Shown: in pieces, positions 9,569-17,110 of the stretch | How positions within the stretch are numbered: the first letter of the stretch is position 1 | Layout of the letters: each line of letters begins with the position of its first letter | NCBI RefSeq assembly: GCF_014652555.1 | Contig: NZ_BMZA01000001.1 | Span: forward strand, 48,147 to 112,146 | DNA length: 64,000 nt | From: Novosphingobium colocasiae | Lineage (GTDB): Bacteria > Pseudomonadota > Alphaproteobacteria > Sphingomonadales > Sphingomonadaceae | Direction: 5' to 3' | Translations under genes and position numbers: made by a program | The notes under the pieces: model-generated | The model's database searches: none | The model's input: only the letters and a program-made list of their open reading frames with translations | What the model was told of the DNA's origin: nothing

Positions 9569-10813
9569 TTATAGCCCATCCGCGATCCGGCTCCATGCTG
9601 CTGCCAGGGCATCGCGGAACGCCGGCGCGGCGATTGCGATCAGTGCTTCGGCGCGGGCGTTGTGGCCCTTACCGCGCAGATCGGCCGCGCCATGTTCGGT
9701 GACGACGATGTCGGTATCGAGCCGCCCCAGTGAGACTGGGCCCTTGGCATCGCGGGGGTCGATGATCCGCGTGATCGCGCCCTTGCCGGCATCGGCGGGC
9801 AGGCAGATCATGCGGATGCCGCGCGGCGACAGGCGGGCTGCGGTCGTGAAATCGCTCGCCCCGCCGGGGCCGGACATTGCGCCCTTGGGCCCGACTTCGG
9901 CGTAAGTCTGGCCGAACAGGTCAACCTCCAACGCGCCGTTGACGGTGATCAGTTGTTCGGCTGCGCCCGAGACGCGCGGATCGTGCGTGACCGAGATCGG
10001 CCGGAAATCGAAGTGCGGATCATCCAGCCCGGCATAGAGCGCGGGGCTGCCGATGGCGACGCCGACCAGCGCGCTCTTGCCCGTTGCCATCGCCCCGGAC
10101 CGCACCAGCCGCAGCGCGCCATCGCCGATCAGCCCGGTATGGATGCGCAGGTTGCGGCGGTCCTGCACCATGTCGAGGATGCAGTCGGGAACTTTGCCGA
10201 GCCCGGTCTGGATCGTCGCGCCATCTTCGATGAAGGCGGCGGCGTGGCGGGCGATCGCTTCGGAAACCGGGTCGGCGGCACCATCGGGCATGCCCTTGAG
10301 CGGCTGCTCGCCTTCGATGTAGCCGGTCAGTTCGGCGAAGGGGATACCGGGATCACCGGCGGTGCGCGGCATGGCCGGGTTGATGTGCGCCACGCGCACG
10401 GCGGCGTTGCGCCAGTTGTCGGGGATCCACGCGGTTTCCGCCCCGAACGAGCACATGCCGTTTTCGTCCGGCGGGCTGACCATCGCCAGTACGGCGCGGG
10501 GTTTCAAGGACCGATAGAGCGCCTGTCCGGCGGCATAATGGACGGGGACGAAATCGACCCGGTGCGCTTCGGCGCGCAACTGCGGGGTCTGGAAGAACGA
10601 CAGAACGCGGGTTTGCGATCCACCGCTGTACGTGGGCTTGTTCAGGCCCGGCACGAAGATGCCGGAAAAGGTCATGTCACCCAGCGCATCGCCGGCTTGC
10701 GCCACCATCTCGACCAGCAGGTCGGATTCGGCGGGACTGGCGGACACCAGCGTCAGGCCACCCGGCGGGAGAACCGATGCCAGTTCATCAACCTTGAGGG
10801 CGCGTGGCGCCAT
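9569..10813 (-). CDS. Acetyl-CoA hydrolase/transferase family CoA-transferase
   Basis: Class I-type CoA-transferase (414 aa) of the Cat1/4-hydroxybutyrate CoA-transferase group. Seen: PPGGLTL near the N-terminus, IQTGLGKVPD, and NGALEVDLFGQ, which carries the catalytic glutamate. The ATG at 10813 is chosen for the GGAGAGG nine bases upstream. It probably moves CoA between acetyl-CoA or succinyl-CoA and an acid intermediate. Relatives act on itaconate and 4-hydroxybutyrate; the MaoC and CitE-like genes in the divergent operon would fit an itaconyl-CoA-like sequence (inference). Confidence 0.85.
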   Translation of the reverse strand: MAPRALKVDELASVLPPGGLTLVSASPAESDLLVEMVAQAGDALGDMTFSGIFVPGLNKPTYSGGSQTRVLSFFQTPQLRAEAHRVDFVPVHYAAGQALYRSLKPRAVLAMVSPPDENGMCSFGAETAWIPDNWRNAAVRVAHINPAMPRTAGDPGIPFAELTGYIEGEQPLKGMPDGAADPVSEAIARHAAAFIEDGATIQTGLGKVPDCILDMVQDRRNLRIHTGLIGDGALRLVRSGAMATGKSALVGVAIGSPALYAGLDDPHFDFRPISVTHDPRVSGAAEQLITVNGALEVDLFGQTYAEVGPKGAMSGPGGASDFTTAARLSPRGIRMICLPADAGKGAITRIIDPRDAKGPVSLGRLDTDIVVTEHGAADLRGKGHNARAEALIAIAAPAFRDALAAAWSRIADGL

Positions 10814-10842
10814 GATACGCAACCTCTCCAATCGTGCGCTAT

Positions 10843-10887
10843 GCGGCACCGCGCTCCACCGGGGCGGGGCGGGGGGCGCGGTGCCGC
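10843..10887 (-). other. Strong intra-operon hairpin
   Basis: A perfect 12-bp GC-rich stem (10843-10854 with 10876-10887) with a G-rich loop of about 21 bases lies between the BadI-like and CoA-transferase genes. No T-run follows on either strand, so an RNA-stability or processing element is more likely than a terminator. Confidence 0.5.
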
Positions 10888-10897
10888 TGCGCTTGTC

Positions 10898-11692
10898 TTA
10901 CTTGACGTACTTGTGGAAATCGGGGGTGCGGCGTTCATGGAACGCGCGCATGCCTTCCTTGGATTCCTCGGTATCGTAGTAGAGCTTGACCGAGTTCAGC
11001 GCGAGCATCGAGATGCCCCGGATATTGTCGCTGTCCGCATTGAAGCTGCGCTTGGCGAGCGCCAGCGCGGTGGGCGAACGCTGGGCGAGAATGTCGGTCC
11101 ACTCGTTCACCGCATCGTCCAGCTCTGCAGCCGGGACGACCTTGTTGACGAGGCCCATCTCCAGCGCTTCCTGCGCGGAATACTGAAGGTTGAGATACCA
11201 GATCTCGCGCGCCTTCTTGTCGCCCACGTGGCGGGCGAGATAGGCGGTGCCCCAGCCGGCATCGACCGAGCCGACCTTGGGGCCGACCTGGCCGAGCTTG
11301 GCGGTGTCGGCCATGATCGACAGGTCGCACAGCGTGGCGAACACGTTGCCGCCGCCGATCGCGAAACCGTTGATGCGCGCGATGACCGGCTTGGGAATGT
11401 CGCGGATGATCGACTGGAATTCGTCGATCGGCAGGCCGACGATGCCGCGGCCGTCATACTGCCCGTCCTTGGCGCTCTGATCGCCGCCGGTGCAGAAGGC
11501 CTTGTCGCCGGCGCCGGTCAGGACGACGCAGGAGACGCCGCGATCGTCGGATGCCAGCTTGAAGGCGGTGATCAGTTCTTCCATCGTCTGGGCGCGGAAG
11601 GCGTTGTAAAGCTTGGGGCGGTTGATGATGACCCAGGCGGCGCGGCCGCGCACTTCATAGATGATGTCTTCGAAAACGGGTGCTTCGCTCAT
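10898..11692 (-). CDS. badI: BadI-like 2-ketocyclohexanecarboxyl-CoA hydrolase
   Basis: Crotonase-fold ring-cleaving hydrolase (264 aa). From memory it aligns with Rhodopseudomonas BadI over its whole length: FEDIIYEV near 7, CTGGDQSAKDGQYDGRG at 67-83, IGGGN at 112-116, GQVGPKVGSVDAGWG at 134-148, KKAREIWY, and LYYDTEES near the C-terminus. BadI hydrolyses the 2-oxo-cyclohexane-1-carboxyl-CoA ring to pimelyl-CoA. MenB shares the fold, but the BadI-specific segments are better matched here. The ATG at 11692 has AAGGACTTCCC before it. The BadH-like gene is two genes upstream, supporting the role. The ring substituents of the real substrate are unknown. Confidence 0.88.
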   Translation of the reverse strand: MSEAPVFEDIIYEVRGRAAWVIINRPKLYNAFRAQTMEELITAFKLASDDRGVSCVVLTGAGDKAFCTGGDQSAKDGQYDGRGIVGLPIDEFQSIIRDIPKPVIARINGFAIGGGNVFATLCDLSIMADTAKLGQVGPKVGSVDAGWGTAYLARHVGDKKAREIWYLNLQYSAQEALEMGLVNKVVPAAELDDAVNEWTDILAQRSPTALALAKRSFNADSDNIRGISMLALNSVKLYYDTEESKEGMRAFHERRTPDFHKYVK

Positions 11693-11703
11693 GGGAAGTC
11701 CTT

Positions 11704-12117
11704 TCATTCGTAATTGCGATAGATGGCGGAGGATCGGGCAATGATCCGCGTGCCGACGAAAGCCTTGGCTTCGGTGAAGAGCAGGGTCTTGGTTTTCTTG
11801 ATTAGCGCCACGTCCGCGACGAGCCAGTCGCCGGGCACAGCGCGGGAGAGATAGTCGACGCTGAGCGTCACGGTCGGCGTGTGCAGATCGTCCCCGTCAG
11901 GGTCCTGATAGACAAAGGCCTGCCCGTCGAGGAACGTCGCCATGGCACCGCCGTGCATGGTGCCGGTGGCATTGCAGTGACGTTCGCCGACGAGGAGGGC
12001 ATAGCGCCGGTTCTCGCGATCGACCCAGACATCGCCGACCGTCCACTCCCCGGTGCGGGTGACGATACCCGTCACCCACGTGCCGGGAAGCGGCGGCGGA
12101 CCTTGTTCGACCGACAT
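11704..12117 (-). CDS. PaaI-type hotdog thioesterase
   Basis: Acyl-CoA thioesterase (137 aa) of the PaaI group. The active-site region GTMHGGAMATFLDG is at about 51-64, followed by TVTLSVDYLSRAVPGD, typical of the family. It lies between the BadH- and BadI-like genes with 4- and 11-base gaps. It probably releases CoA from stalled intermediates. Confidence 0.85.
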   Translation of the reverse strand: MSVEQGPPPLPGTWVTGIVTRTGEWTVGDVWVDRENRRYALLVGERHCNATGTMHGGAMATFLDGQAFVYQDPDGDDLHTPTVTLSVDYLSRAVPGDWLVADVALIKKTKTLLFTEAKAFVGTRIIARSSAIYRNYE

Positions 12118-12121
12118 GCTC

Positions 12122-12880
12122 TTAGAGCATCGTCAGGCCGCCGGAGATCGAAATCGCCTGGCCGGTAATGAAGGCGCCGTCGTCCGACGCCAGAAGCGCG
12201 ACCATGCCGGCATAGTCTTCCGGCTCGCCGATGCGCTTGAGCGGAATGCCGCGAACCATCGCGTCCTTCCACTTTTCGGCTTCCGGCCCTTCGCCGACCA
12301 CCGAGGCCATCATCGGGGTGTTCGTCGGCCCCGGGCAGACGCAGTTGGCGAGTACGCCCTTGCGGGCCAGTTCGCGCGCGATCGACTTGGTGAAGCTGAT
12401 GAGGCCGCCCTTGCATGCCGAATAGACAGCCTCGTTGGCGGTGCCCACGCGCGCCGCGTCCGAGGCGATGTTGATGATGCGACCACCGCCGCGCTGCGCC
12501 ATGCGGCCGGCAACGGCGAAGTGGGTGTTGAGGTTGCCCTTGAGGTTGATCGCGATGACCTTGTCCCAGAACGCGGGGTCGGTCACGATGAAGGGCTGCG
12601 GCTTGTCCCAGCCGGCATTGTTGACCAGCGCCCAGACCGGACCGAGGTCATCCTCGACGGCGGCGACAGCGGCCTGCACCGCGTCGTAGTCGCTGACGTC
12701 GACCTTCCAGGTCTTGACGACGGCGTCACCGGCGAGCTTGGCGGTTTCTTCGCCGGCTTCGGGGCTGAGGTCGAAAATCGCGACCTTGCAGCCTTCCGCC
12801 GCGAGACGCAGGACAAGCGCCCTGCCGATACCCTGTCCGCCGCCGGTAACGATGGCGACTTTGCCTTCCAATCCTTTCAC
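12122..12880 (-). CDS. badH: BadH-like 2-hydroxycyclohexanecarboxyl-CoA dehydrogenase (SDR)
   Basis: Classical short-chain dehydrogenase (252 aa): nucleotide motif TGGGQGIG at 12-19, NNAGWD at 87-92, and catalytic Ser140, Tyr153 and Lys157. It shares long stretches with R. palustris BadH as remembered, especially NIASDAARVG, EAVYSACKGGL, VCPGPTNTP and the SISGGLTM end. BadH oxidises 2-hydroxycyclohexanecarboxyl-CoA to the 2-keto ester that BadI cleaves. The start is GTG at 12880, directed by AGGAGGT seven bases upstream. Confidence 0.88.
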   Translation of the reverse strand: MKGLEGKVAIVTGGGQGIGRALVLRLAAEGCKVAIFDLSPEAGEETAKLAGDAVVKTWKVDVSDYDAVQAAVAAVEDDLGPVWALVNNAGWDKPQPFIVTDPAFWDKVIAINLKGNLNTHFAVAGRMAQRGGGRIINIASDAARVGTANEAVYSACKGGLISFTKSIARELARKGVLANCVCPGPTNTPMMASVVGEGPEAEKWKDAMVRGIPLKRIGEPEDYAGMVALLASDDGAFITGQAISISGGLTML

Positions 12881-12909
12881 TGGGACCTCCTGCTGAAATG
12901 GGAAGCCGG

Positions 12910-13461
12910 CTAGATTTCTATATCGCCGGCCCCTTCGGCATCGCTGCCGATAAGTTCGATTAGTCTTGTCTTCACCTTGAGCAGCACGATCCCTGCGGCA
13001 TCGAGCTCCTCTTCGCTGACCACGGTCATGATGTCGGTTTCGACCGCATCGACCGATTCGCGGATCGTCGTGACCAGCTTCTGCCCGGCGCGGGTCAGGA
13101 AAATCCTGCGCGCCCGGGCATCCCGCTCGTCCGCGCGCCGTTCCACGAAACCGGCTGCCTCCATCCGGTCCACCAGACCGCCGATAGCGACCTTCGTCAG
13201 GTCGAGATCGGCGGCAAGCGCGGTCTGGGTCATCCCGTCACGGCGCGACAGGAAGGCCAGGACCCACCATTGCGAACGGGTGATCCCGAGCGGCTTGAGC
13301 GCCCGGTCCACGACGATCCGGCGCATGCGCGACACGTCGTGGATGAGAAAGCCGAAGCGGAGATGGGCATCCAAATTCTTCTGCACGTCAGGTACTCCGG
13401 AGGTCGAAACCCCCGAACTATCCAGATACGCGCCGGTATCAAGAGGTAAGCCTGTTTCCAT
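12910..13461 (-). CDS. MarR-family transcriptional regulator (BadR-like position)
   Basis: MarR regulator (183 aa). The winged helix is visible: RSQWWVLAFLSRRDGMTQTALA, LTKVAIGGLVDRMEAAG, then the wing with RRADERDARAR. An unusual 40-residue N-terminal extension precedes the domain. Its ATG overlaps the acyl-CoA dehydrogenase stop by one base. In R. palustris the MarR protein BadR represses the cyclohexanecarboxylate genes and responds to 2-ketocyclohexanecarboxyl-CoA; the location here next to badH/badI suggests the same role. Confidence 0.88.
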   Translation of the reverse strand: METGLPLDTGAYLDSSGVSTSGVPDVQKNLDAHLRFGFLIHDVSRMRRIVVDRALKPLGITRSQWWVLAFLSRRDGMTQTALAADLDLTKVAIGGLVDRMEAAGFVERRADERDARARRIFLTRAGQKLVTTIRESVDAVETDIMTVVSEEELDAAGIVLLKVKTRLIELIGSDAEGAGDIEI

Positions 13462-14624
13462 CAGGCTTTGCGCGTCAGCTTGCCCTTGAACATCTCGCGC
13501 GCGATGATGGTCTTCATAATCTCGATCGAGCCGCCGGCGATCTTGACGATGCGCGCATCGGCATAGGCGCGGCAGATCGGGTATTCCCACATGTAGCCCC
13601 AGCCGCCGAACAACTGGAGGCACTTGTCGACCGCCTCGCAATGCAGTTCCGAAGTGGTCATCTTGGCCATCGCCGCGTCCACCGGGTCGAGCTTGCCCTG
13701 CATGAACAGGTCGATGCACTTGTCGGTGAACACGCGCGCCATGACGGCGCGGGCCTTGAGATCGGCGAGCACGAACTGGGTGTTCTGGAAATCGGCGATG
13801 GTCTGGCCGAACGCCTTGCGTTCCGAGGTATAGTCCACCGTCCATTCGATCACGGTCTCGGTGACGGTCGCCGAACGGATCGCCTGGGCCAGACGCTCCT
13901 GCGACAGCTTCGTCATCATGATCTTGAAGCCTTCGCCCTCACCGCCCAGCATGGCGCTGGCGGGGACGCGCAGGTTGTCGAAGAACAGCTCAGAGGTGTC
14001 CTGGGCCTTCATGCCCAGCTTTTCCAGGTTCTGGCCGCGGTTGAAGCCGGGCAGGCTGGTATCGACCAGGAACAGGGTCACGCCCTTGGCACCGGCATCG
14101 CTGTCGGTCTTGGTCGCCAGCACCAGCACGTCGCACATCTGGCCGTTGGAGATGAACACCTTTTGGCCGTTGATGATGTAATCGTCTCCGTCGCGCACGG
14201 CCTTGGTCTTGATCGCCTTGAGGTCGGACCCGGCGTGCGGCTCGGTCATGCCGAGCGAGCCGATCGCTTCACCGGTGACCATCCTGGGTAGCCACTGGGC
14301 CTTCTGTTCATCGGTCCCGAACGCAAGGATGTAGCTGGCGACGAGATCGGTGTGAATCAGGAAGCCGGGGCCCGAAGTGCCCGCGCGCCACAGTTCCTCG
14401 AACACGATCACGTCATAAAGATAGTCCGCGCCGATGCCGCCGAATTCCTCGGGGACAGTGCAGCACAGCATCCCGGCCTCACCGGCCTTGAGCCAGATGT
14501 CGCGCGGGACGATGCCGTCCTTTTCCCACTGGTCGTGGAACGGGACGATTTCCTTTTCCATGAACTTGCGGACGGTATCCCGCCACATCTCATGCTCAGG
14601 CTCGAAGAGAGTCCGTTCGATCAT
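13461..14624 (-). CDS. Acyl-CoA dehydrogenase
   Basis: FAD-dependent acyl-CoA dehydrogenase (387 aa, standard length). N-terminal helices, then MTEPHAGSDLKAI around 130 for FAD/substrate binding, INGQKVFISNG, and a C-terminal LFGGWGYMWEYPICRAYADARI segment. By position it is the candidate for dehydrogenating the cyclohexanecarboxyl-CoA-type substrate (the role of AliB in the bad/ali pathway), with ETF as acceptor. It lies three bases downstream of the reductase gene. Confidence 0.93.
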   Translation of the reverse strand: MIERTLFEPEHEMWRDTVRKFMEKEIVPFHDQWEKDGIVPRDIWLKAGEAGMLCCTVPEEFGGIGADYLYDVIVFEELWRAGTSGPGFLIHTDLVASYILAFGTDEQKAQWLPRMVTGEAIGSLGMTEPHAGSDLKAIKTKAVRDGDDYIINGQKVFISNGQMCDVLVLATKTDSDAGAKGVTLFLVDTSLPGFNRGQNLEKLGMKAQDTSELFFDNLRVPASAMLGGEGEGFKIMMTKLSQERLAQAIRSATVTETVIEWTVDYTSERKAFGQTIADFQNTQFVLADLKARAVMARVFTDKCIDLFMQGKLDPVDAAMAKMTTSELHCEAVDKCLQLFGGWGYMWEYPICRAYADARIVKIAGGSIEIMKTIIAREMFKGKLTRKA

Positions 14625-14627
14625 GGT

Positions 14628-15518
14628 TTAGCTGTTCCCCCGCTGGGATTTTTCCTTGGCGACCGAAGCGGCAATGGCGGCGCGGGCCGCATCCCACTGT
14701 TCGGGCGTCAGGTTGGTGAGGTCGGCAAAGCTGCCGGGGCTGGCGAGGTGCTGCGCACCGTCGATGGCGATGGTCTGACCGGTCAGGTAGTTGCATCCGT
14801 CCGACATCAGGAAGGTAATCATGTTGCACAATTCGGGCATCTGGCCGAACCGGCGCAACGGCACGGTATCGAACGTGGTGGCCGAGCTTTGCGTATCGGG
14901 GATCGGGTTCAGCTTTTCCCACGCGCCTTCGGTGGGGAAGGGGCCGGGAGCAACCGCGTTGAGGCGGATGCCGTAAGGGCCCCATTCAACGGCGAGCGAT
15001 TTGGTCATCGAATCGATCGCGGTCTTGCCCATGGCCGAGGGAACCACGAAAGCCGAACCGGTCCACACCCAGGTGGTGAGGTTGGACACCACCGAACCGG
15101 CAATGCCGTCGCGAATCCAGCGCTTGCCGACCGACAGGGTGGTAAAGAAGGTACCGTCGATCACGGTCGAGGTGACGGCGCGGAAACCGCGTGCGCTCAG
15201 ATCCTTGGTCGGGGCGATGAAATTGGCGGCGGCGTTGTTGAACAGCCCGGTCAGCGGGCCGATCGCCCAGATCGCCTCGATCATGGCGTCCACCGCGTCG
15301 GCATCGCGGATATCGCAGGCATGGGCATAGACCTTGCCGCCCGTCTTGGCCGAGATTTCGGCGGCGGTCTGGTCCAGCAGCGCCTGACGACGACCGCAGA
15401 TGTGCACCACGGCACCGCGACCGCTAAGGCTGGTGGCGATCTCGCGACCCAGACCGCTGCCCCCGCCCGTCACGAGAATGGACTTGCCCGCCAGGGCATC
15501 CTGCTTGAAAATGTCCAC
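14628..15518 (-). CDS. SDR family 2,4-dienoyl-CoA reductase-like protein
   Basis: Short-chain dehydrogenase (296 aa) that lacks the usual Tyr-x3-Lys. In its place it has SAMGKTAIDSMTKSLAVEWGPYGIR, the pattern of peroxisomal-type 2,4-dienoyl-CoA reductases. TGGGSGLG binds the nucleotide, and APGPFPTEGAW also fits that subgroup. It probably uses NADPH to reduce a 2,4-dienoyl-CoA, or a cyclic diene-CoA in this pathway. It is the first gene of the ten-gene minus operon; the promoter lies in the divergent gap to 15685. Confidence 0.82.
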   Translation of the reverse strand: MDIFKQDALAGKSILVTGGGSGLGREIATSLSGRGAVVHICGRRQALLDQTAAEISAKTGGKVYAHACDIRDADAVDAMIEAIWAIGPLTGLFNNAAANFIAPTKDLSARGFRAVTSTVIDGTFFTTLSVGKRWIRDGIAGSVVSNLTTWVWTGSAFVVPSAMGKTAIDSMTKSLAVEWGPYGIRLNAVAPGPFPTEGAWEKLNPIPDTQSSATTFDTVPLRRFGQMPELCNMITFLMSDGCNYLTGQTIAIDGAQHLASPGSFADLTNLTPEQWDAARAAIAASVAKEKSQRGNS

Positions 15519-15555
15519 GTCCTGCTCCCTTGGCCGAAGCGTTACGGCCTGTTCC

Positions 15556-15598
15556 CAATTGTGGCCTTGCCAGCAATTGTGAACCTGTTTACAAAATG
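15556..15598. promoter_or_regulatory. Candidate MarR operator region in divergent promoter
   Basis: CAATTGTG occurs twice 18 bases apart (15556-15563, 15574-15581). The second copy also forms an imperfect inverted repeat with TTTACAAAA about four bases further on. This lies in the 167-base gap between the divergent bad-like and thiolase operons, where the MarR protein is expected to act. Confidence 0.4.
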
Positions 15599-15685
15599 AT
15601 TCGGCGCTGTCAAGAAGGGAGCGTCGGTTACCGGGGTCGACGGTTCGTGAAGCGGCCCGGTCATGTTTGTTTTGCGGAGGATAGG

Positions 15686-17110
15686 GTGCAGATCGGGATA
15701 ACCGCAGTGGGCGCTTACCTGCCCGCGCTTCGGGTCGACCGCAAGGCGATGGCCCGCGAATTCGGATGGAGCGGTCTGGGCATGCCGCGTGCGGGATCGC
15801 GCGCCGTTGCCGGCTGGGACGAAGACACGCTGACCATGGCGGTCGAATCGGCGCGGGCGCTGGCCGCCACCGCGCCGGACGCGCTGCGGATCGCTTCGAC
15901 CTCGGCGTTCTATACGGACCGTGCGCAAAGCGCGATTGCGATCGATGCGCTGGCGTTGCCGCGCTCGGTGCGCACCACCGATCTTGCGAATTCGCGCCGT
16001 GCCGGTGTTACCGCGCTGCTCGATGCCCTGCTGGCGGGACGCGATGAAATCGTGATTGCCGCAGAAAAGCGCCTGACCCAGGCCGGCAGCGCATCGCAGC
16101 TCGCCTATGGCGATGGCGCGGCGGCCGTGCGTGTCGGTGCCGCCGGGCCGGCCCGGCTGGCCGGTTATGCCAGCCACACGCACGATCTGGTCGATCGCTA
16201 CGCCTCGGTCGATCACCCTACCCCTTACGCTTATGAAGAGCGCTTCGTGCGCGACATCGCGGTGGCGGAAATCATCGTGCCGGTGGTGCGCGAAGCCTGC
16301 GCTGCGGCCGGGATCGAACCGGCGCAACTGGCGCATGTGGCGGTGGCCGAACCGGTCGGCGGGACCTGGGCGGCGGCTTCGCGCAAGCTCAAGGTGGCTG
16401 CGCCCAATCACTGCCAGGCGGTGAGCGAAAAGGCCGGCGATCTGGGCGCGGCAATGCCGCTGTTCGGCCTTGGTCTCGCGCTTGCGGCGGCCAGGCCGGG
16501 CGATCACGTGCTGGTGCTGGGCTTTGGCAGCGGTGCCGATGCGCTGGTGTTCGAAGTGACCGGTGCGATCACCGGGACAGACCAGTTCGCATCCGCGCTC
16601 GATCAGGGCTTCCGGCTGGCTTCGGCCACGCGCTTCCTCAATCTCGTCGGCGCGCTTTCGCTCGACTGGGGAATGCGCTCGGAGTTTCAGCAGAAGGCGC
16701 AGGCAACCGTGATCGAGCGGGTCGGCCGCGACATGATCGGCTTCGTCGGCGGGCGCGACAGCACCGGTAACGTCCAGTTTCCCAAAAGCGACTATCCGGT
16801 CAATCCGGCGCTGACCAGGCCCGAAAAGCTGGAGGACGTAAGGCTGGCCGATCTGGAGGCGAGGATCGTCTCGGTGACGGCCGACCGGCTCAACTTCACG
16901 CCCGACCCGCCGTTCGATTTCGGCCTCGTCCAGTTCGACAACGGCGCGCGGGTGCTGATGGAACTGACCGACCGCCCGGAAAAGGGTTTTGCGGTGGGTG
17001 ATGCCGTGCGCATGCGCCTGCGGATCAAATCGCAGCACCGCGAACTGGGAACGCGGACATATTTCTGGAAGGCAGCGCCGCTGGCGCGGCCCGAGCTGGG
17101 AGAAGCCTGA
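15686..17110 (+). CDS. HMG-CoA-synthase-like protein fused to OB-fold domain (PhlA-PhlB-like)
   Basis: Fusion of 474 aa. Residues 1-330 resemble HMG-CoA synthase/KAS III proteins; roughly the last 130 are a DUF35-type OB fold. The catalytic cysteine segment of active homologues (A-C-K-A-G) reads SRRAG at 103-107, so the Cys appears replaced by Arg, and the usual His motif is missing too. The zinc-ribbon cysteines before the OB fold are also absent (GGRDSTGNVQFPK). It therefore looks like a structural subunit for the next gene's thiolase, as PhlA and PhlB are for PhlC and as in archaeal thiolase/HMGCS complexes. The start is GTG with GGAGG five bases upstream. Confidence 0.8.
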   Translation: MQIGITAVGAYLPALRVDRKAMAREFGWSGLGMPRAGSRAVAGWDEDTLTMAVESARALAATAPDALRIASTSAFYTDRAQSAIAIDALALPRSVRTTDLANSRRAGVTALLDALLAGRDEIVIAAEKRLTQAGSASQLAYGDGAAAVRVGAAGPARLAGYASHTHDLVDRYASVDHPTPYAYEERFVRDIAVAEIIVPVVREACAAAGIEPAQLAHVAVAEPVGGTWAAASRKLKVAAPNHCQAVSEKAGDLGAAMPLFGLGLALAAARPGDHVLVLGFGSGADALVFEVTGAITGTDQFASALDQGFRLASATRFLNLVGALSLDWGMRSEFQQKAQATVIERVGRDMIGFVGGRDSTGNVQFPKSDYPVNPALTRPEKLEDVRLADLEARIVSVTADRLNFTPDPPFDFGLVQFDNGARVLMELTDRPEKGFAVGDAVRMRLRIKSQHRELGTRTYFWKAAPLARPELGEA

